In this document: positions 1 through 9,457 of the stretch, in pieces
Layout: every line of letters begins with the position of its first letter
Numbering within the stretch: position 1 is the stretch's first letter
Source of the DNA: an uncultured Gemmatimonadaceae bacterium
GTDB taxonomy: Bacteria > Gemmatimonadota > Gemmatimonadetes > Gemmatimonadales > Gemmatimonadaceae
Length of the DNA stretch: 9,457 nucleotides
Direction of reading: 5' to 3'
Assembly (NCBI GenBank): GCA_955652635.1
Contig: CATPBN010000043.1
Coordinates: forward strand, 1-9,457
Position numbers and translations under genes: made by a program
The notes under the pieces: generated by a model
Database searches by the model: none
What the model saw: only the letters and a program-made list of their open reading frames with translations
Told to the model about the DNA's origin: nothing

Positions 1-1
1 A

Positions 2-766
2 GCCCCTGCGTCCAGGTCTGTTCTCGCGACGAGCTTCAATACCGCGTTGGTCCTCCGACGGTATAAGGACGCGGCGCAGCTCGTGGCGCGGGAGCGAGCG
101 CTCGATCCCGGCGCCGGTGGGCCGATCTTCGACGCCTTGACGCTTGCCGAAAGGCTCGGTGACAACGCGGGGGTTGGGCGAGCAGTGCGGGAGCTGCGAG
201 CCCGCGGGGGCAGACTCGGTGCGCAGGACGGGGAATTCCTGCGCAATGGAGATGCGGCGCTTCAGAACGAGCTCGCCACCGGTTCTCTGGCCTCGTTCGC
301 GCCGGGATCCGCGATTGACAGCGGGTCTTTTTACACCGAGAAGGCGGAGCTGCTCATGTCTCGCGGAGATGCCGCCCGTGCACGGGCCGTCGCGGATTCC
401 GGGTGGATCCTGGAGAAGCGTCTCGCGGACGACCCGAGTCAGTCCACCTACGTGAGACGCCTGCAGTACGAGGTGCTCGCCTGGCTCGCCGCGCTTCGTG
501 GCGATCGTCGCACCGCGCTCTCCATGCTACGGCTTGCCGGAGTGGGCCCGAACATCACGATGTACCCCAACAGCGCGGAGGCGGTGCAGTTTGTGTGCAC
601 TTCGGCGGCGGTGTACGGGTTTCTGAATGACGTCGATGCGATGATGCCGTTTGCCAGAAGATGCTTTACTTCGGCGAACGGGTACCCGGTCGCTTACTTG
701 AGGGATCCGGAGTTTGCGCGGCACATGGGGGATCCGCGTGTAAAGGCACTCGCCGCGCTCAAATAG
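2..766 (+). CDS. C-terminal part of a TPR-like repeat protein (5' end outside window)
   Basis: The reading frame is open from base 2 to the TAG at 764-766 (254 visible codons) with no stop, so the gene enters from the left. A TTG at 47 is an internal codon with no convincing ribosome site, so I do not treat it as the start. The visible protein is soluble, Ala/Arg/Leu-rich and predicted helical, with repeated helix-turn-helix-like blocks such as YKDAAQLVARERALDPG and GDAARARAVADSGWILEKRL, which resemble tetratricopeptide repeats. The tail, with LRDPEFARHMGDPRVKAL, resembles the 'LRxDPxFxxLRxDPRFxAL' ending common in large bacterial Ser/Thr-kinase or winged-helix regulators that carry C-terminal TPRs. 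No kinase or DNA-binding region is visible here, so the N-terminal activity is unknown. It converges on trhA. Family assignment is inference from residue pattern only. Confidence 0.6.
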   Translation, partial: APASRSVLATSFNTALVLRRYKDAAQLVARERALDPGAGGPIFDALTLAERLGDNAGVGRAVRELRARGGRLGAQDGEFLRNGDAALQNELATGSLASFAPGSAIDSGSFYTEKAELLMSRGDAARARAVADSGWILEKRLADDPSQSTYVRRLQYEVLAWLAALRGDRRTALSMLRLAGVGPNITMYPNSAEAVQFVCTSAAVYGFLNDVDAMMPFARRCFTSANGYPVAYLRDPEFARHMGDPRVKALAALK

Positions 767-776
767 AAAAGACAAC

Positions 777-970
777 TTATGACTACCGGCCGGGGCTGTC
801 GGCGAGAGGGCGGTGGGCTCCGCGCTGGCTGCGGGGTATCCGCGAACTGGCGCAGGGGATGTGCGTTGGGCCTCGTTTTCTTTCTTCCGCCCACTGTCCG
901 TAATCAGCGCCGAGGAAAGCTCGCGCGCAGCCAAGAGCCGGCCCGCCGAGAGCCCCGGCCGGTAGCATAA
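777..970. repeat. Long imperfect inverted repeat between convergent genes (MITE-like or 3'-UTR hairpin)
   Basis: The outer arms 783-804 (starting CTACCGGCCGGGGCT) and 944-965 are reverse complements with 21 of 22 matches. The symmetry continues outward as TTATG (777-781) against CATAA (966-970), with one extra base at 782. It also continues inward: GGCTC 816-820 / GAGCC 935-939, TGGCTGCG 826-833 / CGCAGCCA 926-933, CGCGA 841-845 / TCGCG 921-925, and GGCGC 849-853 / GCGCC 907-911. The whole interval can therefore fold as one long hairpin whose outermost arms are best conserved. It occupies the gap between the TAG of the left gene and the TGA of trhA. A TA dinucleotide flanks a possible element (778-779 and 968-969), as in IS630/mariner-type MITEs, but could be chance. 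A T-rich run (874-886) lies in the central part. The open frames inside show no coding character. Confidence 0.75.
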
Positions 971-977
971 ATTGCAG

Positions 978-1646
978 TCACACCGCTCTAGATACGTAAA
1001 AAAGCATTGCCCAGTAGTGCGCGAAGCTCCCGCCCATCACGCACAAATGCCAGATCTCGTGTGAGCCAAATAGGCGCGGAATGCCGCCTGCCTTCACTCG
1101 TGGCCAGTTGGTGGCGTGACCGATCGCGCCCAACGTGTAGATCACTCCGCCGCCGAGGAGCCAGAAGAAAAATCCGGTGGGAGCGGCGTTGAGAAGCGGC
1201 TTGACGATTAACACCGCGATCCACCCCATGCCGATGTACAGCACCGTCGAGAGCCACTGCGGTGCGCTCATCCAAACCACCGTCTGGAACGTTCCCAGCG
1301 CGGCGAGCGTCCAGACTGCAACGAGGAGCCAGAGACCGATCGGGCCGCGCAGGAGCACCAGACAGATCGGCGTGTACGATCCCGCGATGAGGATGTAGAT
1401 CATCATGTGATCGACTCGCCTCAGGTGCGCGACTGCTGCCTCGGAGACCTTGAGCGAGTGATAGAACGCGCTGGCGCAGTACATCGACACGAGGCTCGCG
1501 CCGAAGATGGAAAATCCGACGATCTGTCGTGTGCTTCTGTTGCCGATCGCGATCACGAGGAGGATCACCAGCCCGACGATGGACAATACCGCACCGACAA
1601 GATGAGTGAGCCCGTTGACTGGCTCGCGCAGGGACATCCGCCTCAC
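978..1646 (-). CDS. trhA: Hemolysin III / PAQR-family integral membrane protein
   Basis: A 222-residue, strongly hydrophobic protein with about seven membrane segments, the usual size and topology of the bacterial hemolysin III (YqfA/TrhA) branch of the PAQR superfamily. The family motifs are all present: EPVNGLTH at residues 8-15, SAFYHS at 59-64, RRVDHMMIYILIAGSYTP from residue 76, and FGSHEIWH at 193-200 near the C-terminus. The Ser/His of motif two, Asp79 and the HxxxH pair (His196, His200) correspond to the metal-site residues of PAQR proteins. Despite the historical name, a haemolytic role is not implied; family members are linked to membrane lipid and fluidity homeostasis. The GTG start at 1646 overlaps the stop of the upstream gene as GTGA, suggesting translational coupling. 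An ATG at 1637 (three codons in) is an alternative start. It is the last gene of the minus-strand block. The gene symbol is by family. Confidence 0.9.
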   Translation of the reverse strand: MRRMSLREPVNGLTHLVGAVLSIVGLVILLVIAIGNRSTRQIVGFSIFGASLVSMYCASAFYHSLKVSEAAVAHLRRVDHMMIYILIAGSYTPICLVLLRGPIGLWLLVAVWTLAALGTFQTVVWMSAPQWLSTVLYIGMGWIAVLIVKPLLNAAPTGFFFWLLGGGVIYTLGAIGHATNWPRVKAGGIPRLFGSHEIWHLCVMGGSFAHYWAMLFYVSRAV

Positions 1647-2191
1647 TTGATGGGAGCTCGGGATCGCAGGTGCTTGACGATCGTTCGCGCGGCCTCGACC
1701 GGCTTCTGCTCTGTGGTATCGATCACCAGCTCCGGCTCGGGCATTTTCGGGCGATCGAACGCGCCCGACGCATCCAGCTTCCGATACTTGTAGACGTCGC
1801 GGAGCTTGCCGTACCGCTCGCGTGAGTCGGCGGTGATGCGGGTCTCTAGCGCCTCATCGGAACAGCGCAGCTCGACGAAGTGGATGGAACCCCCTTTCTC
1901 ATTGATCCGCGATGTCAGTTTGGGAATGAACTCGTCGGTGACGGTAGCCTCGGGAGCGAACGTCATGATCACTCCGGACGATTTCGCCCAGAGCGCGGCG
2001 TCGATCGCCTGGATCCAGATCCTCTCGCGCAGCGCGACGAATGGCGGCGATCCGAATGAGAAGAGCGATGTCACGAGATCCACGACCGCGTGGTTGTGCA
2101 ACAGTCGATAGCCCGTCTCGGCGGCGAGCAGCTCACCGACGGTCAATTTGCCAACGCCCGGGCGGCCGTAGAGGAAGATCACCTGCGTCAT
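1643..2191 (-). CDS. Small P-loop NTPase, shikimate/adenylate-kinase-like (AAA_33 type)
   Basis: A 182-residue soluble protein. The N-terminus has beta strand VIFLYG followed by a P-loop, GRPGVGKLT, at residues 9-17. The residue after Lys is Leu with Thr next, a GKLT variant that I associate with one subfamily of small kinase-like P-loop proteins, so it is probably not a defect. Other blocks match that subfamily: GYRLLHNHAVVDLV (27-40), FGSPPFVALRERIW (46-59), an LRC/ADSRERYGKL lid-like basic region (108-130) and LVIDTTEQKP near the end. The likely activity is phosphate transfer from ATP to an unidentified small substrate; no substrate can be named. I prefer ATG 2191, preceded by AGGG five bases upstream; GTG 2197 would add two residues. 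It begins 39 bp after the gltD stop with no terminator between, and its stop overlaps the trhA start by 4 bp. Confidence 0.8.
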   Translation of the reverse strand: MTQVIFLYGRPGVGKLTVGELLAAETGYRLLHNHAVVDLVTSLFSFGSPPFVALRERIWIQAIDAALWAKSSGVIMTFAPEATVTDEFIPKLTSRINEKGGSIHFVELRCSDEALETRITADSRERYGKLRDVYKYRKLDASGAFDRPKMPEPELVIDTTEQKPVEAARTIVKHLRSRAPIK

Positions 2192-2230
2192 TGACACCCT
2201 AAGCTACTGGCGGGGTGAAGAACTACAATA

Positions 2231-3662
2231 TCAACCCTGCAGCCGGCCCGCCTTCAACCACGAGTCGATGCCATCGGCGCCGTCGCGCCCTTCGCGGATT
2301 GCCCAAACAATGAGCGACGCTCCCCGGTGCGCGTCGCCAGCGGCAAAAACGCCCGGCACGGTGGTGCGATGTGAGCGATCGGTCGCAATGTTCCCCCGAC
2401 CATCTAGCTCCACCCCGAGATCGACGAGCAGCTTGCTCTTCACCGGACCGGTAAAGCCCATGGCGAGCAGCACGAGGTCCGCCTCCAGCTCGAACTCGGT
2501 TCCGGGCATTTGCGTGTATTCAGTACGCCCGTCGGCGAAGCTTCGCCTCTCCAAGCGCGCCGCGTGAATCCGTTGCACCCTGCCGTTTTCACCCGAGAAC
2601 GCAGTTGTGGCGACGCTCCAATCTCGTTCGGTGCCCTCCTCGTGCGCGTGACTGGTACGAAGCTGCATCGGCCACAACGGCCACGGCGTCGTCGACGCGC
2701 GATCGCGGGGCGGTTGCGGGAGGAGCTCGAACTGCTTGACGCTGCGCGCGCCCTGACGAACGCACGTGCCCGCGCAATCGGACCCGGTGTCGCCGCCGCC
2801 GATGATCACCACACGACGATCGCTCGCGTCGAATCCCATCTCGAAGAATGAGTCACCCGCGTTCCGGCGATTCTGCGACGTCAGATAGTCCATCGCCAGA
2901 TGGATTCCCTCGAGCTCGCGACCGGGAACCTGTAGATCCCGCGCCGCGCCCGCCCCCGTTGCAACGCAGACAGCGTCGAACTTCGCGCGCAGCTCGGCGG
3001 CTGTGACGTCCACGCCAACGTCGACGCCGGTGCGGAACTGCACCCCTTCCGCCTCGAGCTGCGAGAGCCGAAGGTCGAGCACCGACTTCTCCAGCTTGAA
3101 CTCGGGAATTCCGTAGCGAAGAAGTCCGCCGACTCGGTCATCCCTCTCGAACACTACGACAGTGTGTCCGGCGCGTCGAAGTTGTTGGGCGGCAGCGAGC
3201 CCGGCGGGTCCCGACCCGATCACAGCGACGCTGAATCCTGTGGCTCTTCGTGGCGGACGCGGTACCACCCAACCTTCAGCGAAACCACGATCCGCGATGG
3301 TCTGCTCGATGTGTCGAATGGCGACCGGCTCGTTCACCAAGCCGAGGACGCACGCCGACTCGCACGGCGCCGGGCAAAGGCGTCCGGTGAGCTCCGGAAA
3401 ATTGTTCGTCGCCTGCAGCGACTCGAGCGCTTCACGCCAGTCACCGCGTTGCACCAAGCCGTTCCATTCAGGAATGACGTTTCGCACAGGGCAACCGGTA
3501 TCGCCCTGACAGAACGGCACTCCGCAGTCCATGCAGCGAGCCGCTTGCGTCTGCACGGCGGATTCGGGAGCCGGACGATAGAACTCGCCCCAGTGGTGCA
3601 CGCGCTCTTCCACCGCCTGGCGCTCGGGCGTCGCGCGGCGAAGCGTGAGGAACGCCTTGGGA

Positions 3663-3670
<8 letters not shown>
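2231..3670 (-). CDS. gltD: Glutamate synthase [NADPH] small (beta) subunit
   Basis: A 479-residue FAD/NADPH-binding oxidoreductase, full length for the GOGAT beta subunit. It takes electrons from NADPH onto FAD and passes them through Fe-S clusters to the FMN of GltB. Two N-terminal Cys clusters are intact: Cys46, 49, 54, 60 in CMDCGVPFC...GCP, and Cys99, 103, 107 in CPAPCESAC. The FAD-binding VIGSGPAGLAAA lies at about 150-161, the NADPH-binding IIGGGDTGSDC at 289-299, and the second FAD motif with FAAGDAHRGASLIVWAIREGR starts at 442. The block ELLPQPPRDRA followed by PWPLWP (315-334) is typical of bacterial GltD. ATG 3670 gives the standard N-terminus and overlaps the end of gltB by 8 bp, with only a weak GAG-type ribosome site, so translation is probably coupled to gltB. 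The pairing with GltB argues for the NADPH-dependent rather than the ferredoxin-dependent enzyme. Confidence 0.97.
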
Positions 3671-8222
<4,552 letters not shown>

Positions 8223-8228
8223 CCTCAA

Positions 8229-8246
8229 TCCCGGAGCGTTCGCTCC
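8229..8246 (-). promoter_or_regulatory. gltB ribosome-binding site with small upstream hairpin
   Basis: GGGA at 8232-8229 lies six bases from ATG 8222 and supports that start. Immediately before it, GGAGC (8246-8242) and GCTCC (8237-8233) can pair around a GAAC tetraloop. This hairpin abuts the GGGA and could help keep the site exposed or modulate initiation. The hairpin is seen in the sequence; its role is inference. Confidence 0.4.
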
Positions 8247-8266
8247 CGTGGGTTCCGCTTTGACAC

Positions 8267-8300
8267 AAAAAAAAGGCCTCTGCCGATTTGGAGAGGCCTT
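8267..8300 (-). terminator. Intrinsic terminator in the gltB leader (attenuator)
   Basis: On the minus strand AAGGCCTCT (8300-8292) and AGAGGCCTT (8281-8273) form a perfect 9-bp stem around a 10-nt loop. The stem is followed directly by T8 (8274-8267), a textbook rho-independent terminator. On the plus strand the hairpin is preceded by A8 and followed by no T-run, so it acts only on leftward transcription. It lies about 45 bp upstream of gltB on the same strand. The neighbour to the right is transcribed in the opposite direction, so no annotated gene upstream needs it. It is best read as an attenuator in the gltB leader, or alternatively as the end of a small RNA encoded at about 8300-8455. 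Confidence 0.85.
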
Positions 8301-8358
8301 CTGCGCGCTATTCTAGCAACCTGCTATGAATCCGTGTTGGTGCCCGCGCAGAATCTCC
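8290..8358 (-). promoter_or_regulatory. Antiterminator stem competing with the gltB terminator
   Basis: On the minus strand TTCTGCGCG (8353-8345) is the exact reverse complement of CGCGCAGAA (8307-8299). Past a 4-nt GGCC bulge, GGAGA (8358-8354) also pairs with TCTCC (8294-8290). This 14-bp structure uses the AA, TCT and adjoining bases of the terminator's 5' arm, so it cannot coexist with the terminator. A small internal hairpin, TAGCA/TGCTA (8326-8322 / 8318-8314), sits in the loop. The pairings are seen directly; regulatory use is inference. Confidence 0.65.
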
Positions 8359-8400
8359 CCATCGCCCCAAGTCGAAGCGAGGCAGGATGAATGAGAATTC
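8351..8400 (-). promoter_or_regulatory. Anti-antiterminator hairpin / possible sensor domain of the gltB leader
   Basis: On the minus strand GAATTCTC (8400-8393) pairs with GAGATTC (8357-8351), with one bulged T. After a bulged A, TTCATC (8391-8386) continues pairing with GATGGG (8363-8358) through two G-U pairs, giving about 13 bp. This hairpin captures the 5' arm of the antiterminator. An alternative helix, ATCGCCC (8417-8411) with GGGCGAT (8367-8361), competes with it. This layered competition is the usual arrangement of riboswitches and protein-controlled attenuators. No known aptamer consensus was recognised. Confidence 0.5.
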
Positions 8401-8417
8401 GGTAGTTCGCGGGCGAT

Positions 8418-8433
8418 TGCTTCACGTGACGGT
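8418..8433 (-). repeat. 16-bp repeat copy A (possible operator), inverted relative to copy B
   Basis: Read on the minus strand this is ACCGTCACGTGAAGCA. It matches the plus-strand copy at 8525-8540 at 14 of 16 positions. It contains the perfect palindrome TCACGTGA at 8422-8429. It lies just inside the predicted gltB leader. Confidence 0.5.
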
Positions 8434-8460
8434 TCTCGAATGTGTTTTGGCCTACAGCGC

Positions 8461-8489
8461 AAAGTAGGCTCGTTCGTGTCTCCACGCAA
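8461..8489 (-). promoter_or_regulatory. Candidate sigma-70-like promoter for gltB operon
   Basis: On the minus strand TTGCGT (8489-8484) and TACTTT (8466-8461) are 17 bp apart. They are preceded by an A/T-rich stretch (8490-8520) that stands out from the GC-rich surroundings like an UP element. Initiation near 8454 would give a leader of about 230 nt that includes all the attenuator structures. The -10 match is only moderate, so other start points are possible. Confidence 0.35.
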
Positions 8490-8521
8490 GAAAAATTCCT
8501 GTTTTTCGTAAAACAATTGGC

Positions 8522-8548
8522 TTGACCGTCACGGGAGGCACGCATAAG
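8522..8548 (+). promoter_or_regulatory. Candidate promoter for the DUF885 gene
   Basis: TTGACC (8522-8527) matches the -35 consensus at five of six positions. CATAAG (8543-8548) is a -10-like hexamer at a short 15-bp spacing. Repeat copy B overlaps this -35 element and the spacer, so a repressor bound there would block it. The short spacing keeps confidence low. Confidence 0.25.
8525..8540 (+). repeat. 16-bp repeat copy B (possible operator), inverted relative to copy A
   Basis: ACCGTCACGGGAGGCA on the plus strand is a 14/16 match to copy A in inverted orientation. The core TCACGGGA differs by one base from the TCACGTGA palindrome of copy A. Core centres are 107 bp apart. The copy overlaps the candidate -35 region of the plus-strand gene. 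Confidence 0.45.
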
Positions 8549-8591
8549 TAGTTGACGCCCCCCAAGGCTGCATTCCCACCCGGTGACGCCC

Positions 8592-9457
8592 ATGAGATTC
8601 CGACGGCAATCGTACGGCCCGGCAGCTCTCCTTTGCCTCTCGATTCTTACGCTGGGTCCCCGGCTGCTCGACGCGCAGGGAAGCCCTCGAGGGAGCTATT
8701 CGCAGCGGTTCGCCGCGCTCGCCACGGCGCCAGGGCTTAGTGACAGTGCCAGGCTCCATCAACTGTTCGATCTCGATTGGGAGTTCGCCAACATCGTCTA
8801 CCCGGAGAACGCGACATACGTCGGCTATCCGGGACAGAACGATCGCTGGACCGACCTCTCCGTCCCCGCGATCCAGGGGCGGCGGGCCGTTTTTGCTACT
8901 GAGCTGAAAGTCGTCCATGCAATCGACCGGGCGCGTCTGACTCCATCCGATCAATTGAGCTACGACATCTTCAAGAGGGGCGTCGAGGAATTCATCGAGG
9001 GAACGCGATTCCCGGGAGATCTTCTCCAGATATCACAGCTGGGCGGACCGCAGACGTCCGCGTCCACAATCGGCTCGATGCCGACGCAAACCGTCAAGGA
9101 TTACAGCGACATAATCGCGCGGCTGCGTGGGCTGCCAACCGTCGTCGACCAGACGATTGCCCTGCTCGACAGCGGTGTAAAACTCGGCGTCACGCCACCG
9201 CGAATCACTCTGCGCGACGTTCCCGCGCAGGTGCGGGATCTGATTCCCGAAGATCCACTAAAGAGTGCGCTGCTCGCTCCATTCACGAGCTTCCCGGTTG
9301 GAATGGCCGAGAGCGACAAAACGCGTCTTCGCGCCGCTGCGGTGCGGGCCTACAACGAGCGGGACCGCCCGGCATTCCAGCGCCTGCACGCCTACCTGAC
9401 CAGCACGTACATCCCGCGGTCGCGAGAGACGATCGGCATGAGTGCGCTCCCCGATGG
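8592..9457 (+). CDS. DUF885 family secreted protein, N-terminal part (3' end outside window)
   Basis: The frame is open from ATG 8592 to the window edge (288 codons), so the gene is cut off on the right. The start is supported by GGTGA five bases upstream. It begins with a signal peptide: basic MRFRRQ, hydrophobic core PAALLCLSILTLG, and a likely cleavage site around LLDAQG (residues 25-30). The protein is therefore probably exported, and the divergent transcription sets it apart from the gltB operon. The mature region carries conserved DUF885 blocks: YVGYPGQNDRWTDLS, DQLSYDIFKRGVEEFIEGTRFPGDLL, MPTQTVKDYSDIIARLRGLPTVVDQTIALL, GVTPPRITLRDVPAQVRDLIPEDPLKSALLAPF, and PRSRETIGMSALPD at the edge. 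Family members are usually about 550-600 residues and carry an HExxPGHH zincin-like motif in the C-terminal half, which would lie beyond this window; a peptidase-like role is likely but unproven. Confidence 0.92.
   Translation, partial: MRFRRQSYGPAALLCLSILTLGPRLLDAQGSPRGSYSQRFAALATAPGLSDSARLHQLFDLDWEFANIVYPENATYVGYPGQNDRWTDLSVPAIQGRRAVFATELKVVHAIDRARLTPSDQLSYDIFKRGVEEFIEGTRFPGDLLQISQLGGPQTSASTIGSMPTQTVKDYSDIIARLRGLPTVVDQTIALLDSGVKLGVTPPRITLRDVPAQVRDLIPEDPLKSALLAPFTSFPVGMAESDKTRLRAAAVRAYNERDRPAFQRLHAYLTSTYIPRSRETIGMSALPD

Noticed and set aside
779..970. Short open frames on both strands within the long inverted repeat
   Set aside because: Low-complexity Arg/Gly/Pro translations with no ribosome site; the inverted symmetry explains why both strands look open.
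2151..2162. Apparent Walker A defect (GKLT instead of GKT/GKS) in the P-loop protein
   Set aside because: The GKLT form with surrounding HNH and VIDTT blocks appears typical of this kinase-like subfamily, so it is not evidence of inactivation.
8350..8366. GGCGATGGGG on the minus strand, reminiscent of the start of a fluoride riboswitch
   Set aside because: The remaining conserved fluoride-riboswitch elements (the AACCGCC-type strand and the CTGATGACTCCTAC-type 3' end) are absent, and the neighbouring gene is not a fluoride exporter.
8313..8516. A 67-codon minus-strand frame that could be an attenuation leader peptide
   Set aside because: Its start is TTG without a clear ribosome site, it begins upstream of the candidate promoter, and its product is not rich in Gln or Glu as a peptide-based glutamate attenuator would need.
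8529..8954. A 141-codon minus-strand frame upstream of gltB
   Set aside because: It is antisense to the well-supported DUF885 coding region and shows no recognisable motif.

Overview
The window is GC-rich (about 60% by eye) with dense, tightly packed genes, and looks like the chromosome of a free-living bacterium. The secreted DUF885 protein with an Ala-Gln signal-peptide end and the TPR-like C-terminus at the left edge resemble proteins common in Gemmatimonadota. That placement is inference; no rRNA or other phylogenetic marker is present.

Layout from left to right: (1) the 3' end of a plus-strand gene whose product ends like TPR/effector domains (2-766); (2) a 194-bp long imperfect inverted repeat exactly filling the space between convergent genes (777-970); (3) a minus-strand block, in transcription order gltB (8222-3663), gltD (3670-2231), a small P-loop kinase-like protein (2191-1643) and a hemolysin III/PAQR membrane protein (1646-978); (4) a 369-bp divergent intergenic region (8223-8591); (5) the 5' part of a plus-strand secreted DUF885 protein running off the right edge (8592-9457).

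gltB and gltD encode the two subunits of NADPH-type glutamate synthase (GOGAT), which makes two glutamates from glutamine and 2-oxoglutarate and so completes ammonium assimilation. The genes overlap by 8 bp. The kinase-like and trhA genes follow with a short gap and a 4-bp overlap, so all four could be one transcript. The functional link of the last two to nitrogen metabolism is not evident.

The most interesting part is the gltB leader. A strong intrinsic terminator (9-bp stem plus T8) lies on the gltB strand only about 45 bp upstream of the gltB start. Just ahead of it are sequences that can form a mutually exclusive antiterminator (9 bp plus 5 bp) and an anti-antiterminator hairpin that would in turn sequester the antiterminator arm. 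This has the architecture of a transcription-attenuation switch or riboswitch controlling GOGAT, and it matches no leader RNA class that I can recognise. Other notable structure: six tandem 7-bp G-tract repeats inserted in frame in a gltB linker (6817-6858), the long inverted repeat at 777-970, and a 16-bp inverted repeat in the divergent promoter region.
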